Made by a program: the position numbers and the translations under genes | The notes under the pieces: model-generated | Databases searched by the model: none | What the model was told of the DNA's origin: nothing | Seen by the model: the letters and a program-made list of their open reading frames with translations, nothing else | Assembly (NCBI GenBank): GCA_016794625.1 | Contig: JAEUGY010000037.1 | Coordinates: 229,071-293,070 of the forward strand | Direction: 5' to 3' | DNA length: 64,000 nucleotides | Source of the DNA: Opitutaceae bacterium | GTDB lineage: Bacteria; Verrucomicrobiota; Verrucomicrobiia; Opitutales; Opitutaceae | Shown: positions 56,573-64,000 of the stretch, in pieces | How the letters are laid out: every line of letters begins with the position of its first letter | Numbering within the stretch: the stretch's first letter is position 1

Positions 56573-57328
56573 ATGGCGATTCGTTTCTTAGCGCTATTCC
56601 TGCTGGCGGCCATGGCGGCCATCGTTCACGCGGAAGTTCCCGCCCCGTTGGACCAAGCGGTGAAAAAGCTGGTGGCGGATACTGACCGTTGGGCCTATTC
56701 GCAGGAGGTGAGAGAGTTCGATAAGAACGGGAAAAGTGATGGCGGGCCCACGCGAGAACGGTATGACCCCTCGAAGCCCGAAGATGAGCAGTGGACACTG
56801 CAGCTCTACCGCGGCCGCATCCCGACCGAAGCAGATGTGCGGGCGTGGCAGCGCCAGAAGCGGCGCGAAGCGAAACGTCGAGACCGTCCCCTCGGGGAGA
56901 TCATCGACTTTGAGCGCGCCGTGCTGACCGAAGAGACGGAGTTGGGGTGGGTGTACCGCTTGCCGATCAAGCCCGGCGCCAGCCGCCGTCTCCCGTCGGA
57001 TAAGTTTTTTGTTCTCATGAGCGTGGGCAAAGCGCGCATGGAGTTGGAGAACGTGTCGGTGCGGACGACCGAGTCATTCCGTCTCAATGGCCTGGCCGGC
57101 CTCGCGGCGAAGGTGGAAGGCGTGGAAGTGGACGCCCGCTTCGCCGTGGTCGAGGACGCCTATGCAGCCCAGCCCTCGGTGATTACGGCCTCCGGTTCGG
57201 CCCGGGTCGCATGGGTGTTTCGAGTCGGCGGGCGGGCCGAGGTCGTGTGGACGGAGTTTCAACGAGTGAAACCCTATCGCGATCGGTACGACGTTCAGAT
57301 TGGGGACGTCAAAGCCCTCGACTTCTAA
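56573..57328 (+). CDS. secreted protein of unknown function
   Basis: A 251-residue protein with a signal peptide (MAIRFLALFLLAAMAAIVHA). The body is charged (RAWQRQKRREAKRRDRPLG) and ends in beta-rich segments (VFRVGGRAEVVWTEFQRVKPY). I recognise no family. It follows the S9 peptidase by 71 bases on the same strand and may be co-transcribed. A strong GC hairpin lies 56 bases past its stop. Confidence 0.6.
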   Translation: MAIRFLALFLLAAMAAIVHAEVPAPLDQAVKKLVADTDRWAYSQEVREFDKNGKSDGGPTRERYDPSKPEDEQWTLQLYRGRIPTEADVRAWQRQKRREAKRRDRPLGEIIDFERAVLTEETELGWVYRLPIKPGASRRLPSDKFFVLMSVGKARMELENVSVRTTESFRLNGLAGLAAKVEGVEVDARFAVVEDAYAAQPSVITASGSARVAWVFRVGGRAEVVWTEFQRVKPYRDRYDVQIGDVKALDF

Positions 57329-57838
57329 CGCCTTCCCTAGGGTAAACGGTACGGACCGCGCCCCCCCCCTCCGGGGCAAAGAAAAAGCCCGCCTACCCCA
57401 GGCGGGCTTAAGACTACCCCTAAAAACCAACAAACCAAATGAACTACGAAGAGGTAGACGAGCGGACTTGAAAAACGTTCGAATTCTCCGCCGATGAAAG
57501 TGAAAATCGGGAGAAGCTGTAGACGGGGGTCTTGCCGCCGCCGAATCCGGGTTTAGCTATTGACCTTATCAGCAGTTGGTTAGGCGGAATCTTCTTCCCT
57601 TCTGGCGCGGGATTGACGTCGTTTCAGCCGAGCGCAACGAGAGGCACGCCGGGACACCTCTTCCCTCCGACGAAGGGGCGAAAAGAACGGATGAACGGCG
57701 CGACGAATGGGGAAGGGGGGTGACGCTTTCCAGTGAAACTCGTGGTGTGTTTGCGCGCTCTCCCGCGACCTTCAAGAAGGACGCACGGTCTCCTCCCGGC
57801 ACTGCAGGACGGCGATCTGCAGCTGAATCCCCCGGCCG
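57329..57838. other. 510-base gap with a leftward terminator and no clear gene
   Basis: No conserved coding region is visible. The gap holds the hairpin at 57385-57409, an A-rich patch (57421-57438) with a ten-codon frame at 57439-57471 lacking a ribosome site, and a mixed region up to the GH42-like start. A small RNA on the minus strand or a long leader of the glycosidase gene are possible. Confidence 0.5.
57385..57409 (-). terminator. intrinsic terminator on the minus strand
   Basis: A 10-bp stem aagcccgcct/aggcgggctt with loop acccc. On the minus strand it is followed by tttc and more T, a textbook terminator. On the plus strand no T-run follows. No minus-strand gene lies upstream within reach, so it may end a small RNA, or serve the plus-strand gene imperfectly. 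Confidence 0.65.
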
Positions 57839-59977
57839 ATGAACCACCCCGACGTCCCTCCCAGCGAGCCTCCTCCATCTGCGCCGTCACGTTTGAGCGC
57901 GCTCGATTCGAACCGCACGATGCTGGGCGTCTGGTTCGGAAACTTTTTCGAGCCCTTTTATAGCGACCGTGAGGCGGTGCGCCGAGGAATAGCGGAGGTG
58001 GCGGATCTGGGATTCACGAGCCTCAATCTCGACTCCAAACCCTGGGAGGACTTCTTTGCCCGCTATCGAGGTGAGTCGGCCAGTCCCTACGTGGCCATGC
58101 AGGAGTTCATGATGCAGGAGGCGGCCGACCGCGGCCTCGATTACACCCACCTCGCCCTGTACCTGTGCGGGGACAATCTCTATCCCACGATCCGGGATGT
58201 GCCTCCCGTGCGTGGCGAGGAGAGTGTGCGGCCCGATGGCGAACGGATGGGCACCTACAAATACTGGTCGCCCAAAGCGCAGCAGACCATGGTCGATCAC
58301 GTGCTCGGACTCCTGAAGCGGTATGGATCGGGCATGCACCGCCGGAACGATGGACGCATCGTCATGCAGACGATGTTTGATCCGATCCCCAAGCCCAGTT
58401 TCGATGAGGAGGGCAGGACCCGTTACCTCGCATGGCTGGCCCGGCGCCATGGCGGTGACATTGCGAAACTCAATCGTCGTTATGGACTGAACGCCGCGTC
58501 GTTCGAGGCGCTGCGTCCGACCGACTATTGGCTGCATCCGGAAAAACTCAGCTGGGTGGAATGTGCGATTCCAACGAAGGAGGACTTCGAGCGAAAATCC
58601 CCGGACTTCCTGCGCTGGGTCGACAATCAAACTTATCTGGCGGGTGAAATGGAGAACTACTTCGCCACCATGCACCAGCGGTGGCGAACGGTTGCGCCCG
58701 AGCTCTTTGTTGAACCGGTGCTGCACCAGTGGGGATATTTCTTCAATCCTCCCGGCCAGACCTATTGGCCGACTGCCCAGCGGGCGCTCGATGTGTACCG
58801 CGTCGCGCCGCACGTCGACGGCGTGCTCTTTATCACGTCGCCTCTCAATGCCGAGAACCGCCCGGATGCGATGGCAGTCAGCGTCGAGGGAGCGATCCTG
58901 CGTGGAGCCAGCGCGGGCCGGACATTTACGGGCGGTCTCTATCTCGGCCGGCACGTGAATGGCGACATCTACCGGACCGTGCCCCCCGCCGAGGCGATCG
59001 CGACGCTCGTCGCGTCCGGCGCCGGCAACCTGCATACCTACGGCTACAGCGGTCTCGACGACGGGGGAGTGTTGTTCCGCATGGATGAGGTGTTCAAGGA
59101 CTCCCTGCGCGCGGGTCTGCAGTGGGCCCGCGCGGTCATTCCGCGGCTGGACGCACCCCGGCCCAAGGAGGTCGCCCTGCTGTTCCCGGCGGAAATGAGC
59201 CTGTATGAGCCGTTGCCGGTCGACACGGAGGGACGCCATCGCATGGACCTTTTAGGGTGGTATTCACAATTCACCGACTTGGGCTGGCACGTGGATGTGG
59301 TGCACCCGGATCAGGCGGCGCAGGGAGCGCTGGCGCCGTACCAGCATCTGGTGATTCCGCACAACTCGCTGGAGGAGCTGATGGACCCGGAGTCGCGCCT
59401 CCGGGTGGTGGAGGCCCTGCAGCGGTTTGTCGCCCAAGGGGGCACCCTTTGGCATGGTCCGGCCTGCGGACTGGTCAAGCAGGCGTTCGGAATCGAAGAG
59501 GAACCGGTGGCGTTTGACTGCATCGACTGGCGGGAGCAGGTCATTCCGCACGGCTGGTCGACGGTGGCCTACCGCCAGGGAGAGCCCCTGGGAACTTACC
59601 TCCAGTCCGGTCGGACGGCGATGGCGTCGTTGACGCACGGCAATGGGCTCGTCCTTTCGTTTGGGTTCGAGTATGGATACGCGTATTCCCGCCTGACCAT
59701 GCCGATCGTGCCCCCAAATTACGGTCGTCGGGAAATGCACCCGGTGGTACTGCTCAAGGAGACTCCCGTGGCGGTCCACGGTGGAGTCTCGCCGCGGGCC
59801 GCCTTCCGGCCGATCAAGGGGGTGGAGTGTGTGCGTTTTGGCCGCCGGTGGGTGGTGGTCAACCACCGCTCCAGTCCGGTCGACCTGCGGAGTCTAAACC
59901 ACCGTCATGCCATTCCGTTGGTTCCGTCCGAACCGGGCTGGCTGGCCGCCCATGCAGCGACCTGCCTGGAACTGTGA
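57839..59977 (+). CDS. GH42-like glycoside hydrolase, beta-galactosidase type
   Basis: A 712-residue protein with a TIM-barrel N-terminal part (about 28-400) and a second domain (about 430-600) that looks like the class-I-glutaminase-like trimerisation domain of GH42. The pattern WLARRHGGDIAKLNRRYG matches the GH42 sub-motif before the acid/base region. No signal peptide is visible, so it is probably cytoplasmic. The catalytic Glu pair cannot be assigned by eye. Beta-galactosidase or beta-xylosidase-like action on short sugars is an inference. Confidence 0.65.
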   Translation: MNHPDVPPSEPPPSAPSRLSALDSNRTMLGVWFGNFFEPFYSDREAVRRGIAEVADLGFTSLNLDSKPWEDFFARYRGESASPYVAMQEFMMQEAADRGLDYTHLALYLCGDNLYPTIRDVPPVRGEESVRPDGERMGTYKYWSPKAQQTMVDHVLGLLKRYGSGMHRRNDGRIVMQTMFDPIPKPSFDEEGRTRYLAWLARRHGGDIAKLNRRYGLNAASFEALRPTDYWLHPEKLSWVECAIPTKEDFERKSPDFLRWVDNQTYLAGEMENYFATMHQRWRTVAPELFVEPVLHQWGYFFNPPGQTYWPTAQRALDVYRVAPHVDGVLFITSPLNAENRPDAMAVSVEGAILRGASAGRTFTGGLYLGRHVNGDIYRTVPPAEAIATLVASGAGNLHTYGYSGLDDGGVLFRMDEVFKDSLRAGLQWARAVIPRLDAPRPKEVALLFPAEMSLYEPLPVDTEGRHRMDLLGWYSQFTDLGWHVDVVHPDQAAQGALAPYQHLVIPHNSLEELMDPESRLRVVEALQRFVAQGGTLWHGPACGLVKQAFGIEEEPVAFDCIDWREQVIPHGWSTVAYRQGEPLGTYLQSGRTAMASLTHGNGLVLSFGFEYGYAYSRLTMPIVPPNYGRREMHPVVLLKETPVAVHGGVSPRAAFRPIKGVECVRFGRRWVVVNHRSSPVDLRSLNHRHAIPLVPSEPGWLAAHAATCLEL

Positions 59978-60010
59978 GAGCGACGGAGGCCCGAACCGTT
60001 GTCGGCGAGA

Positions 60011-60039
60011 CGAGGCGCAAACGTAGGATTTGCGCCTCG
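60011..60039. terminator. two-way hairpin terminator
   Basis: A perfect 11-bp stem cgaggcgcaaa/tttgcgcctcg with loop cgtagga, placed between the convergent glycosidase and TerC-family genes. No U-run flanks it, so it may work with other factors. Confidence 0.6.
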
Positions 60040-60072
60040 CCGATGACCGCGAGCTGAACGGTGGTTCCTAGG

Positions 60073-61113
60073 TCAAGGATGTGACTGGACGGGCTGGCCC
60101 GGGGTGCGCTTCGGAATGGCCAGTGAGAATGCCACGGAGATCGCAAGGATCGCCCCGATGATTCCCAGCGACCAGGTGACGGGAAACTTGCCGCCGAAAT
60201 AGTCGTTCAACCAGACCATCTTGAGTCCGACGAAGACCAGGATGATGCCGAGTCCGTACTTGAGGGCCCAGAACTTGTGCATGACGCCCGCGAGCAGGAA
60301 GAACAACGCCCGCAGTCCGAGAATCGCGAATACATTTGAAGTGAACACAATCAGCGGTTCTCGCGTGATTGCGAAGATGGCCGGAACGGAATCGACGGCG
60401 AAGACGATGTCGCTCAGCTCGATGAAAACCAGCGAAACCAGCAAGGGTGTGGCGTGAAGCACGCCGTTCCGACGGATGAAGAACTTGTCGCCCTCGATCG
60501 CCGGGGTGACCGGCAGGAGACGGCGGAGCAATCGGATGATGGGGTTCCGATCAGGTTCGATGGGCTTTTCCGGAGCGAACAGGATCTTGAATCCGGTGAG
60601 GATGAGGAAACCGCCGAAAACCCAGATCACCCAGTGCCACTGCATCAAGGCGGCGCCGATCGAGATGAAGATGATGCGGAAGACGAGGGCTCCGAGAATT
60701 CCGTAGAACAGGATGCGGTGCTGGTATTTGGGTGGGATCGCGAAGTAGCTGAACACCACGACAAAGACAAAAATGTTGTCCACCGAGAGGGACTTCTCGA
60801 TGACGAATCCGGTGAGAAACTCCAAGGCCGTCTGATCGGCAAGTTGAGCGGCCTGAGCCGCTGTCATCCCTTCGGCCAGCAGGCGTGGGTCCTGCGGAAG
60901 CTTCCAATGAGCGTATTTCCAGAGTCCGAAGCAGAAGATGAGGGCGAGACTGATCCAGATGATGCTCCAGGTGAGTGCCTCCTTGTATTTGACCTCATGG
61001 GCATCCCGGTGGAAGACGCCGAGGTCGAGGGCGAGCAGGGCGAGTACGCCGAGCGTGAAGAGTGCGTAGAACCACCAGTAGTCTGCGAAAGGGAACAGTG
61101 CGTAGGTTGTCAT
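60073..61113 (-). CDS. TerC/Alx-family membrane protein
   Basis: A 346-residue TerC-family protein with about nine membrane helices. Family motifs are present: FLTGFVIEKSLSVDNIFVFV and the second ELSDIVFAVDSVPAIFAITRE. Members are linked to tellurium resistance, metal loading of exported enzymes and (Alx) manganese efflux. A cytosolic loop holds EKPIEPDRNPIIRLLRRLLP. It is followed on the same strand, upstream by 17 bases, by the HPF-like gene. Confidence 0.9.
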   Translation of the reverse strand: MTTYALFPFADYWWFYALFTLGVLALLALDLGVFHRDAHEVKYKEALTWSIIWISLALIFCFGLWKYAHWKLPQDPRLLAEGMTAAQAAQLADQTALEFLTGFVIEKSLSVDNIFVFVVVFSYFAIPPKYQHRILFYGILGALVFRIIFISIGAALMQWHWVIWVFGGFLILTGFKILFAPEKPIEPDRNPIIRLLRRLLPVTPAIEGDKFFIRRNGVLHATPLLVSLVFIELSDIVFAVDSVPAIFAITREPLIVFTSNVFAILGLRALFFLLAGVMHKFWALKYGLGIILVFVGLKMVWLNDYFGGKFPVTWSLGIIGAILAISVAFSLAIPKRTPGQPVQSHP

Positions 61114-61130
61114 GGGCTGGAGTCGAGGGC

Positions 61131-61436
61131 TCAGGTACGCGGGGCCAGTTTCTCATCGGCCGCCGGCGTGGCCGACAGGTCCTCGACTTCACGGATCGCG
61201 GCCCAAATTGCCTGAAAAAGGACGGGGTGGCATCGCTCGATAGTTTGACGCTGCCCGTTTGCTTCCAACTCCATCTCCACCCGGTACTGCGGGGAGACCG
61301 GATCGAGGCACCGTTCAACGGTGATGATCGCAGTGTCGATGGGCCTTCGACGAGAAAGAGAGAGGAGCCGGTTCTCGATCAGAGAATCGTAGGACTCGGC
61401 GGACCCGAGGTGACGGTGGCGGAGCACAAGTTTCAT
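61131..61436 (-). CDS. HPF/RaiA-like small protein
   Basis: A 101-residue protein resembling the S30AE ribosome-hibernation fold: SLIENRLLSLSRR, AIITVERCLD, YRVEMELEANGQ. The final segment is acidic. Family fit is plausible but short of certain; a general stress protein is an alternative. It is 17 bases upstream of the TerC-type gene on the same strand and divergent from the LysR gene. Confidence 0.5.
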   Translation of the reverse strand: MKLVLRHRHLGSAESYDSLIENRLLSLSRRRPIDTAIITVERCLDPVSPQYRVEMELEANGQRQTIERCHPVLFQAIWAAIREVEDLSATPAADEKLAPRT

Positions 61437-61557
61437 AGTAAGGAAAGATCAGTCCAACGGGCGGACTGAACGATAGGGTCGGGAATCTAACCATTTTTGG
61501 ATTGTTTGAATAATATGATCTTTTACAGTCACACTTAGGTTAAAACGAATAATTAGA
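61437..61557. promoter_or_regulatory. divergent AT-rich promoter region
   Basis: This 121-base gap between the divergent HPF-like and LysR genes is much more AT-rich than its surroundings (for example ttgtttgaataatatgatc). It should contain both promoters and the LysR binding site, as LysR regulators usually control their own gene. Confidence 0.5.
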
Positions 61558-62457
61558 ATGGACTGGCTCAATTATCATCACCTTCGTTACTTTTGGACCG
61601 TGGCCAAGGAGGGCGGACTGAGGCAGGCGGCGGCGCGGCTTCACGTCTCCCAGCCCTCAATTTCCGCGCAGATCCGGGAATTGGAAGAAGCGCTCGGTGA
61701 GAGGCTTTTTCGGCGGCAGGGGCGCTCCAACGTTCTCACGGATGCCGGCCAGATCGCGCTCCGTTATGCGGACGAGATTTTCAATCTGGGGCGTGAGTTG
61801 ACGAATGCCATCAAGCAGAGCCCTTCGAGCGAGGCCATCCGGCTGCACGTCGGCGTGGCGGATGCGGTACCCAAACTGGTCACGCACGAGATACTCAAGC
61901 CGGTGTTTGAGATGAGCCAGAAGGTCCACGTGATCTGCCGTGAGGGAAAGGCGGCGGACCTCATCGCCCATCTGGCCGCTCACCGACTGGACATTGTTTT
62001 GGGTGATGAACCGGCGCCGAGTTCGCAGCAGGGGCGTGTTTTCAACCACCTGCTCGGAGAGTCGGGGGTCACCTTTTGCGCCGAGGCGAGTCTCGCTCGT
62101 TCGCTGCGTCGCGGATTTCCGAAGTCATTGCACCGTGCGCCGGCGCTGCTCCCCGCGGAGACGACGGCGTTCCGCCGCTCTTTGGAAAAGTGGTTCCAAG
62201 TGGTCGGAGTGCAGCCGCGCGGGGTGGCCGACTTCGAAGATGCGGCCTTGACGAAAGTGGTGGCGGCGGAGGGCAAGGGCTTCGTGGCCATACCGACCAT
62301 CGTGGTCAAGGAAGCGACGGAGCGTTACGGCCTGGAGATCATCGGCTCGACCGATCGCTGCCGGGATCAAGTCTATGCCATTACGGCCGAGCGCCGGATC
62401 TCGCATCCTGCAGTCACCTTGATCACCGAGGGCGCCCGGCACCTGTTTGCAGGTTAA
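61558..62457 (+). CDS. LysR-family regulator, NhaR-like
   Basis: A 299-residue LysR regulator. The winged helix-turn-helix is at residues 1-62 (LNYHHLRYFWTVAKEGGL, ARLHVSQPSISAQIRELE). The substrate-binding half starts near 90. The opening and the phrase HLRYFWTVA resemble NhaR, which answers sodium. It lies 16 bases before an SbtA-type transporter that is sodium-dependent, so it may control that gene in response to Na+ or bicarbonate. Confidence 0.88.
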   Translation: MDWLNYHHLRYFWTVAKEGGLRQAAARLHVSQPSISAQIRELEEALGERLFRRQGRSNVLTDAGQIALRYADEIFNLGRELTNAIKQSPSSEAIRLHVGVADAVPKLVTHEILKPVFEMSQKVHVICREGKAADLIAHLAAHRLDIVLGDEPAPSSQQGRVFNHLLGESGVTFCAEASLARSLRRGFPKSLHRAPALLPAETTAFRRSLEKWFQVVGVQPRGVADFEDAALTKVVAAEGKGFVAIPTIVVKEATERYGLEIIGSTDRCRDQVYAITAERRISHPAVTLITEGARHLFAG

Positions 62458-62473
62458 CTCCGCTTTTTTCCCG

Positions 62474-63430
62474 ATGCTCGACAACCTACTCGACCCGCTG
62501 TTCCTGTTCTTCGTCGTGGGATTTTTCGCCGGTATCCTGCGATCGGATCTTCGCATGCCGGATGCCGTGTACCAGCTGCTCAGTACGTACCTGCTGCTCT
62601 CGATCGGCCTCAAGGGAGGCGTGGAACTGGCGCAAGCGCACAATGGACAAATGCTGCTGCCTGTGGGGGCCACCTTGCTTCTGGGGACCACGGTACCGAT
62701 CACGGTGTTTTTTGTCGCCACTCGAATCGGCCGAATGTCGCGGGCGGATTCAGCGTCCTTGGGAGCCCATTATGGATCCGTCAGCGCCGTCACGTTTGCC
62801 GCGGCCATGGAAATGGTTCGCCGGAATGGTGTGCAGCCCGAGGGGTTCATGCCGGTCCTGCTGGTGGTGCTCGAGATCCCCGCCATCTTGCTTTCGATTT
62901 TTCTCTATCGATCGGGAGTGAAGGAGAGCCGGGAGCATGGCTATGGAACGATTCTCCATGAAATTCTGTTGAACCGTTCCGTCTTCCTTCTCCTTGCCGG
63001 CATGGTGGTGGGTTGGCTGGCCGGACCGGCACGATTTGCTTCGTTCGAGCTGCTCTTTGTCGACGCGTTCAAGCCGATCCTGGCATTCTTCATTCTGGAA
63101 ATGGGCCTCGTGGCGGCGATGCGGATGTCGGAACTGCGCAAAGTCGGTGGTTTTCTTGTCGCCTTCGCGGTGATCTTTCCGCTGTTGGCGGGTACGATCG
63201 GTGGGTGGCTGGGACTCGCGAGCGGGCTTTCGGCGGGGGGCGCCACCATTCTGGCTTCCATGGCGGCGAGTGCATCCTACATTGCCGCTCCCGCCGCCAT
63301 CCGGGTGGCGATTCCAGAAGCGAACACGGGACTCTCCGTGGCGGCCGCGCTCGGGGTCACCTTTCCCTTCAACCTCGCGGTGGGAATCCCCTTCTTCTCC
63401 TGGTGGGTTGACCGCTTGGCCTCCGCCTAA
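62474..63430 (+). CDS. SbtA-type sodium-dependent bicarbonate transporter
   Basis: A 318-residue membrane protein of the SbtA/DUF897 group from ATG 62474. It has about ten helices with the marks STYLLLSIGLKGGVELA and SLGAHYGSVSAVTFAAAMEM of the two repeats. SbtA brings bicarbonate in with Na+ in cyanobacteria; in heterotrophs it may feed carboxylation. It is a little shorter than the cyanobacterial proteins. A small ggcgtc/gacgcc hairpin follows at 63461-63475. Confidence 0.85.
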   Translation: MLDNLLDPLFLFFVVGFFAGILRSDLRMPDAVYQLLSTYLLLSIGLKGGVELAQAHNGQMLLPVGATLLLGTTVPITVFFVATRIGRMSRADSASLGAHYGSVSAVTFAAAMEMVRRNGVQPEGFMPVLLVVLEIPAILLSIFLYRSGVKESREHGYGTILHEILLNRSVFLLLAGMVVGWLAGPARFASFELLFVDAFKPILAFFILEMGLVAAMRMSELRKVGGFLVAFAVIFPLLAGTIGGWLGLASGLSAGGATILASMAASASYIAAPAAIRVAIPEANTGLSVAAALGVTFPFNLAVGIPFFSWWVDRLASA

Positions 63431-63647
63431 CCCGTTCCCCAGTTCCGCTCCGTTGGAGGTGGCGTCGGTGACGCCGCGTGCTGCAAGGTTGTGGCTTATT
63501 TGCAGGTGAGGGAGAGGCCTGGCAGTTCCGTTCCCTCATTAACGACGCCGCCAACCGCGGAGGCACCGTCGCTCCGATGCGACCCCTCGAGGACACCCTT
63601 GATGCAAAATTAAAACAAATGGAGGGTCGTTCTCACGGCGAACAAAA

Positions 63648-63671
63648 AACCCTCCGGGAGAGCGGAGGGTT
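63648..63671 (-). terminator. intrinsic terminator after the tRNA fragment
   Basis: Stem aaccctccg/cggagggtt (63648-63656 with 63663-63671) and a T-run on the minus strand, 9 bases past the tRNA 3' end. It is the native terminator of the tRNA-Met gene. Confidence 0.75.
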
Positions 63672-63679
63672 TGGGAAAA

Positions 63680-63728
63680 TGGGTGCAGGGGCTGGATTTG
63701 AACCAGCGACCTTCAGGTTATGAGCCCG
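63680..63728 (-). tRNA. 3' half of tRNA-Met(CAT), split at an attachment site
   Basis: The minus strand reads the anticodon arm (GGGCTCATAACCTG), variable loop, T arm (GCTGG-TTCAAAT-CCAGC), acceptor strand and an encoded CCA. Position 72 is A, which points to the initiator type. The 5' half should lie to the right, but instead of a D arm and acceptor strand the sequence beyond 63728 is unrelated. In the anticodon stem one C-A mismatch and one G-T pair remain, as expected if the junction lies at its outer end. Confidence 0.8.
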
Positions 63729-63847
63729 GCGGTAAATGTTATGGTTATAGGTATTTAGCTCAAGACAGGCTGGAACTACGGTGTAAACTACGGGTCAGTT
63801 AGAAGCAGTCACTCACCCTTTCACGAAGTCACACCGGAGTTTTTCGC

Positions 63848-64000
63848 ATGGCCCTCGAGATCCAAAAAGGTCGCAGCAAGTGGTGGTACGGTCGCGTCAC
63901 CGTGAACGGTGCCGACGTGGTCAAGAACCTCGGCGTCCAGATCAAGGGCGTCCCGCCGCGCACTCTGCGCGAGCAAGGTGACGCCGCCTTTGAGCGCTCG
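63848..64000 (+). CDS. start of an integrase (tyrosine recombinase), runs off the edge
   Basis: Only the first 51 codons are in the window: MALEIQKGRSKWWYGRVTV and onward to the edge. This resembles the N-terminal arm-binding part of phage-type tyrosine recombinases, with a short beta strand set WWYGRVTVNG. The catalytic domain is outside. The position, 120 bases from a split tRNA gene, supports an integrase rather than another protein. Confidence 0.65.
   Translation, partial: MALEIQKGRSKWWYGRVTVNGADVVKNLGVQIKGVPPRTLREQGDAAFERS

Larger units (their letters stand above)
63680..64000. mobile_element. end of an integrated element at tRNA-Met
   Basis: The partial tRNA with its native terminator forms the chromosome side. 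The next 120 bases contain no gene, then an integrase-like gene starts at 63848. This is the usual layout when a prophage or integrative element inserts into a tRNA gene: one end holds the displaced 3' part and the other an intact tRNA. The rest of the element lies beyond the window. Confidence 0.65.

Noticed and set aside
57439..57471. ten-codon frame as a leader peptide
   Set aside because: No ribosome-binding site, no run of a regulating amino acid and no attenuator placed after it.
63478..63723. 81-codon frame ending AGAGFEPATFRL
   Set aside because: This ending is the familiar translation of a tRNA on the other strand, not a protein.
63680..64000. group I intron in the tRNA-Met anticodon loop
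   Set aside because: The anticodon loop is continuous and the break is outside the anticodon stem; an integrase-like gene follows.

Overview
The window looks like chromosomal DNA of a high-GC Gram-negative bacterium, most probably a verrucomicrobial (Opitutaceae-like) species. This is inferred from the gene mix and style: a TonB-dependent receptor with a long plug, heptose and KDO genes for lipopolysaccharide, GTP-type PEP carboxykinase, few clear Shine-Dalgarno sites, and very GC-rich coding. No rRNA, CRISPR array or complete prophage is visible.

Region 1 (about 319-17931) is the most unusual part. Reading leftward, a TetR regulator, a TonB-dependent receptor, seven tandem amidase-signature (AS) enzymes and two type II asparaginases lie on one strand, with gaps of a few bases to about 50 bases between most enzyme genes. 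All nine enzymes carry export signals: two Tat and seven Sec-like. One amidase is split by a single in-frame stop codon. A perfect 8+8 bp palindrome upstream of the receptor is the obvious candidate TetR operator. I read the locus as a dedicated outer-membrane uptake and periplasmic amide-hydrolysis system of unknown substrate.

Region 2 (18046-35056) holds housekeeping and envelope genes: gmhA, a cysteine desulfurase, recF overlapping a TSUP permease, ruvC, a PAS-rich hybrid sensor kinase that has lost its phospho-acceptor histidine, hemH, gpmI, proA, an ABC-2 exporter pair, a PfkB sugar kinase and small unknown genes.

Region 3 (35173-53721) has pyrG, kdsA, a lipoyl domain/E3-binding domain/KAS III fusion (the most novel single gene), rsmE, mfd overlapping a SurA-like isomerase, rmuC, a DUF167 gene, a fungal-type cystathionine gamma-synthase, a mutarotase-like protein, a DUF3299 protein, an ACT-domain protein, a CDF metal transporter and pckG.

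Region 4 (53874-64000) has an S9 peptidase resembling the plant glutamyl endopeptidase, a secreted unknown, a 510-base gap with a leftward terminator, a GH42-like glycosidase, a TerC-family protein, an HPF-like protein, and a LysR regulator next to an SbtA-type bicarbonate transporter. The window ends in a mobile-element junction: the 3' half of an initiator-type tRNA-Met(CAT), still followed by its own terminator, abuts foreign sequence and the start of an integrase gene that runs off the edge.
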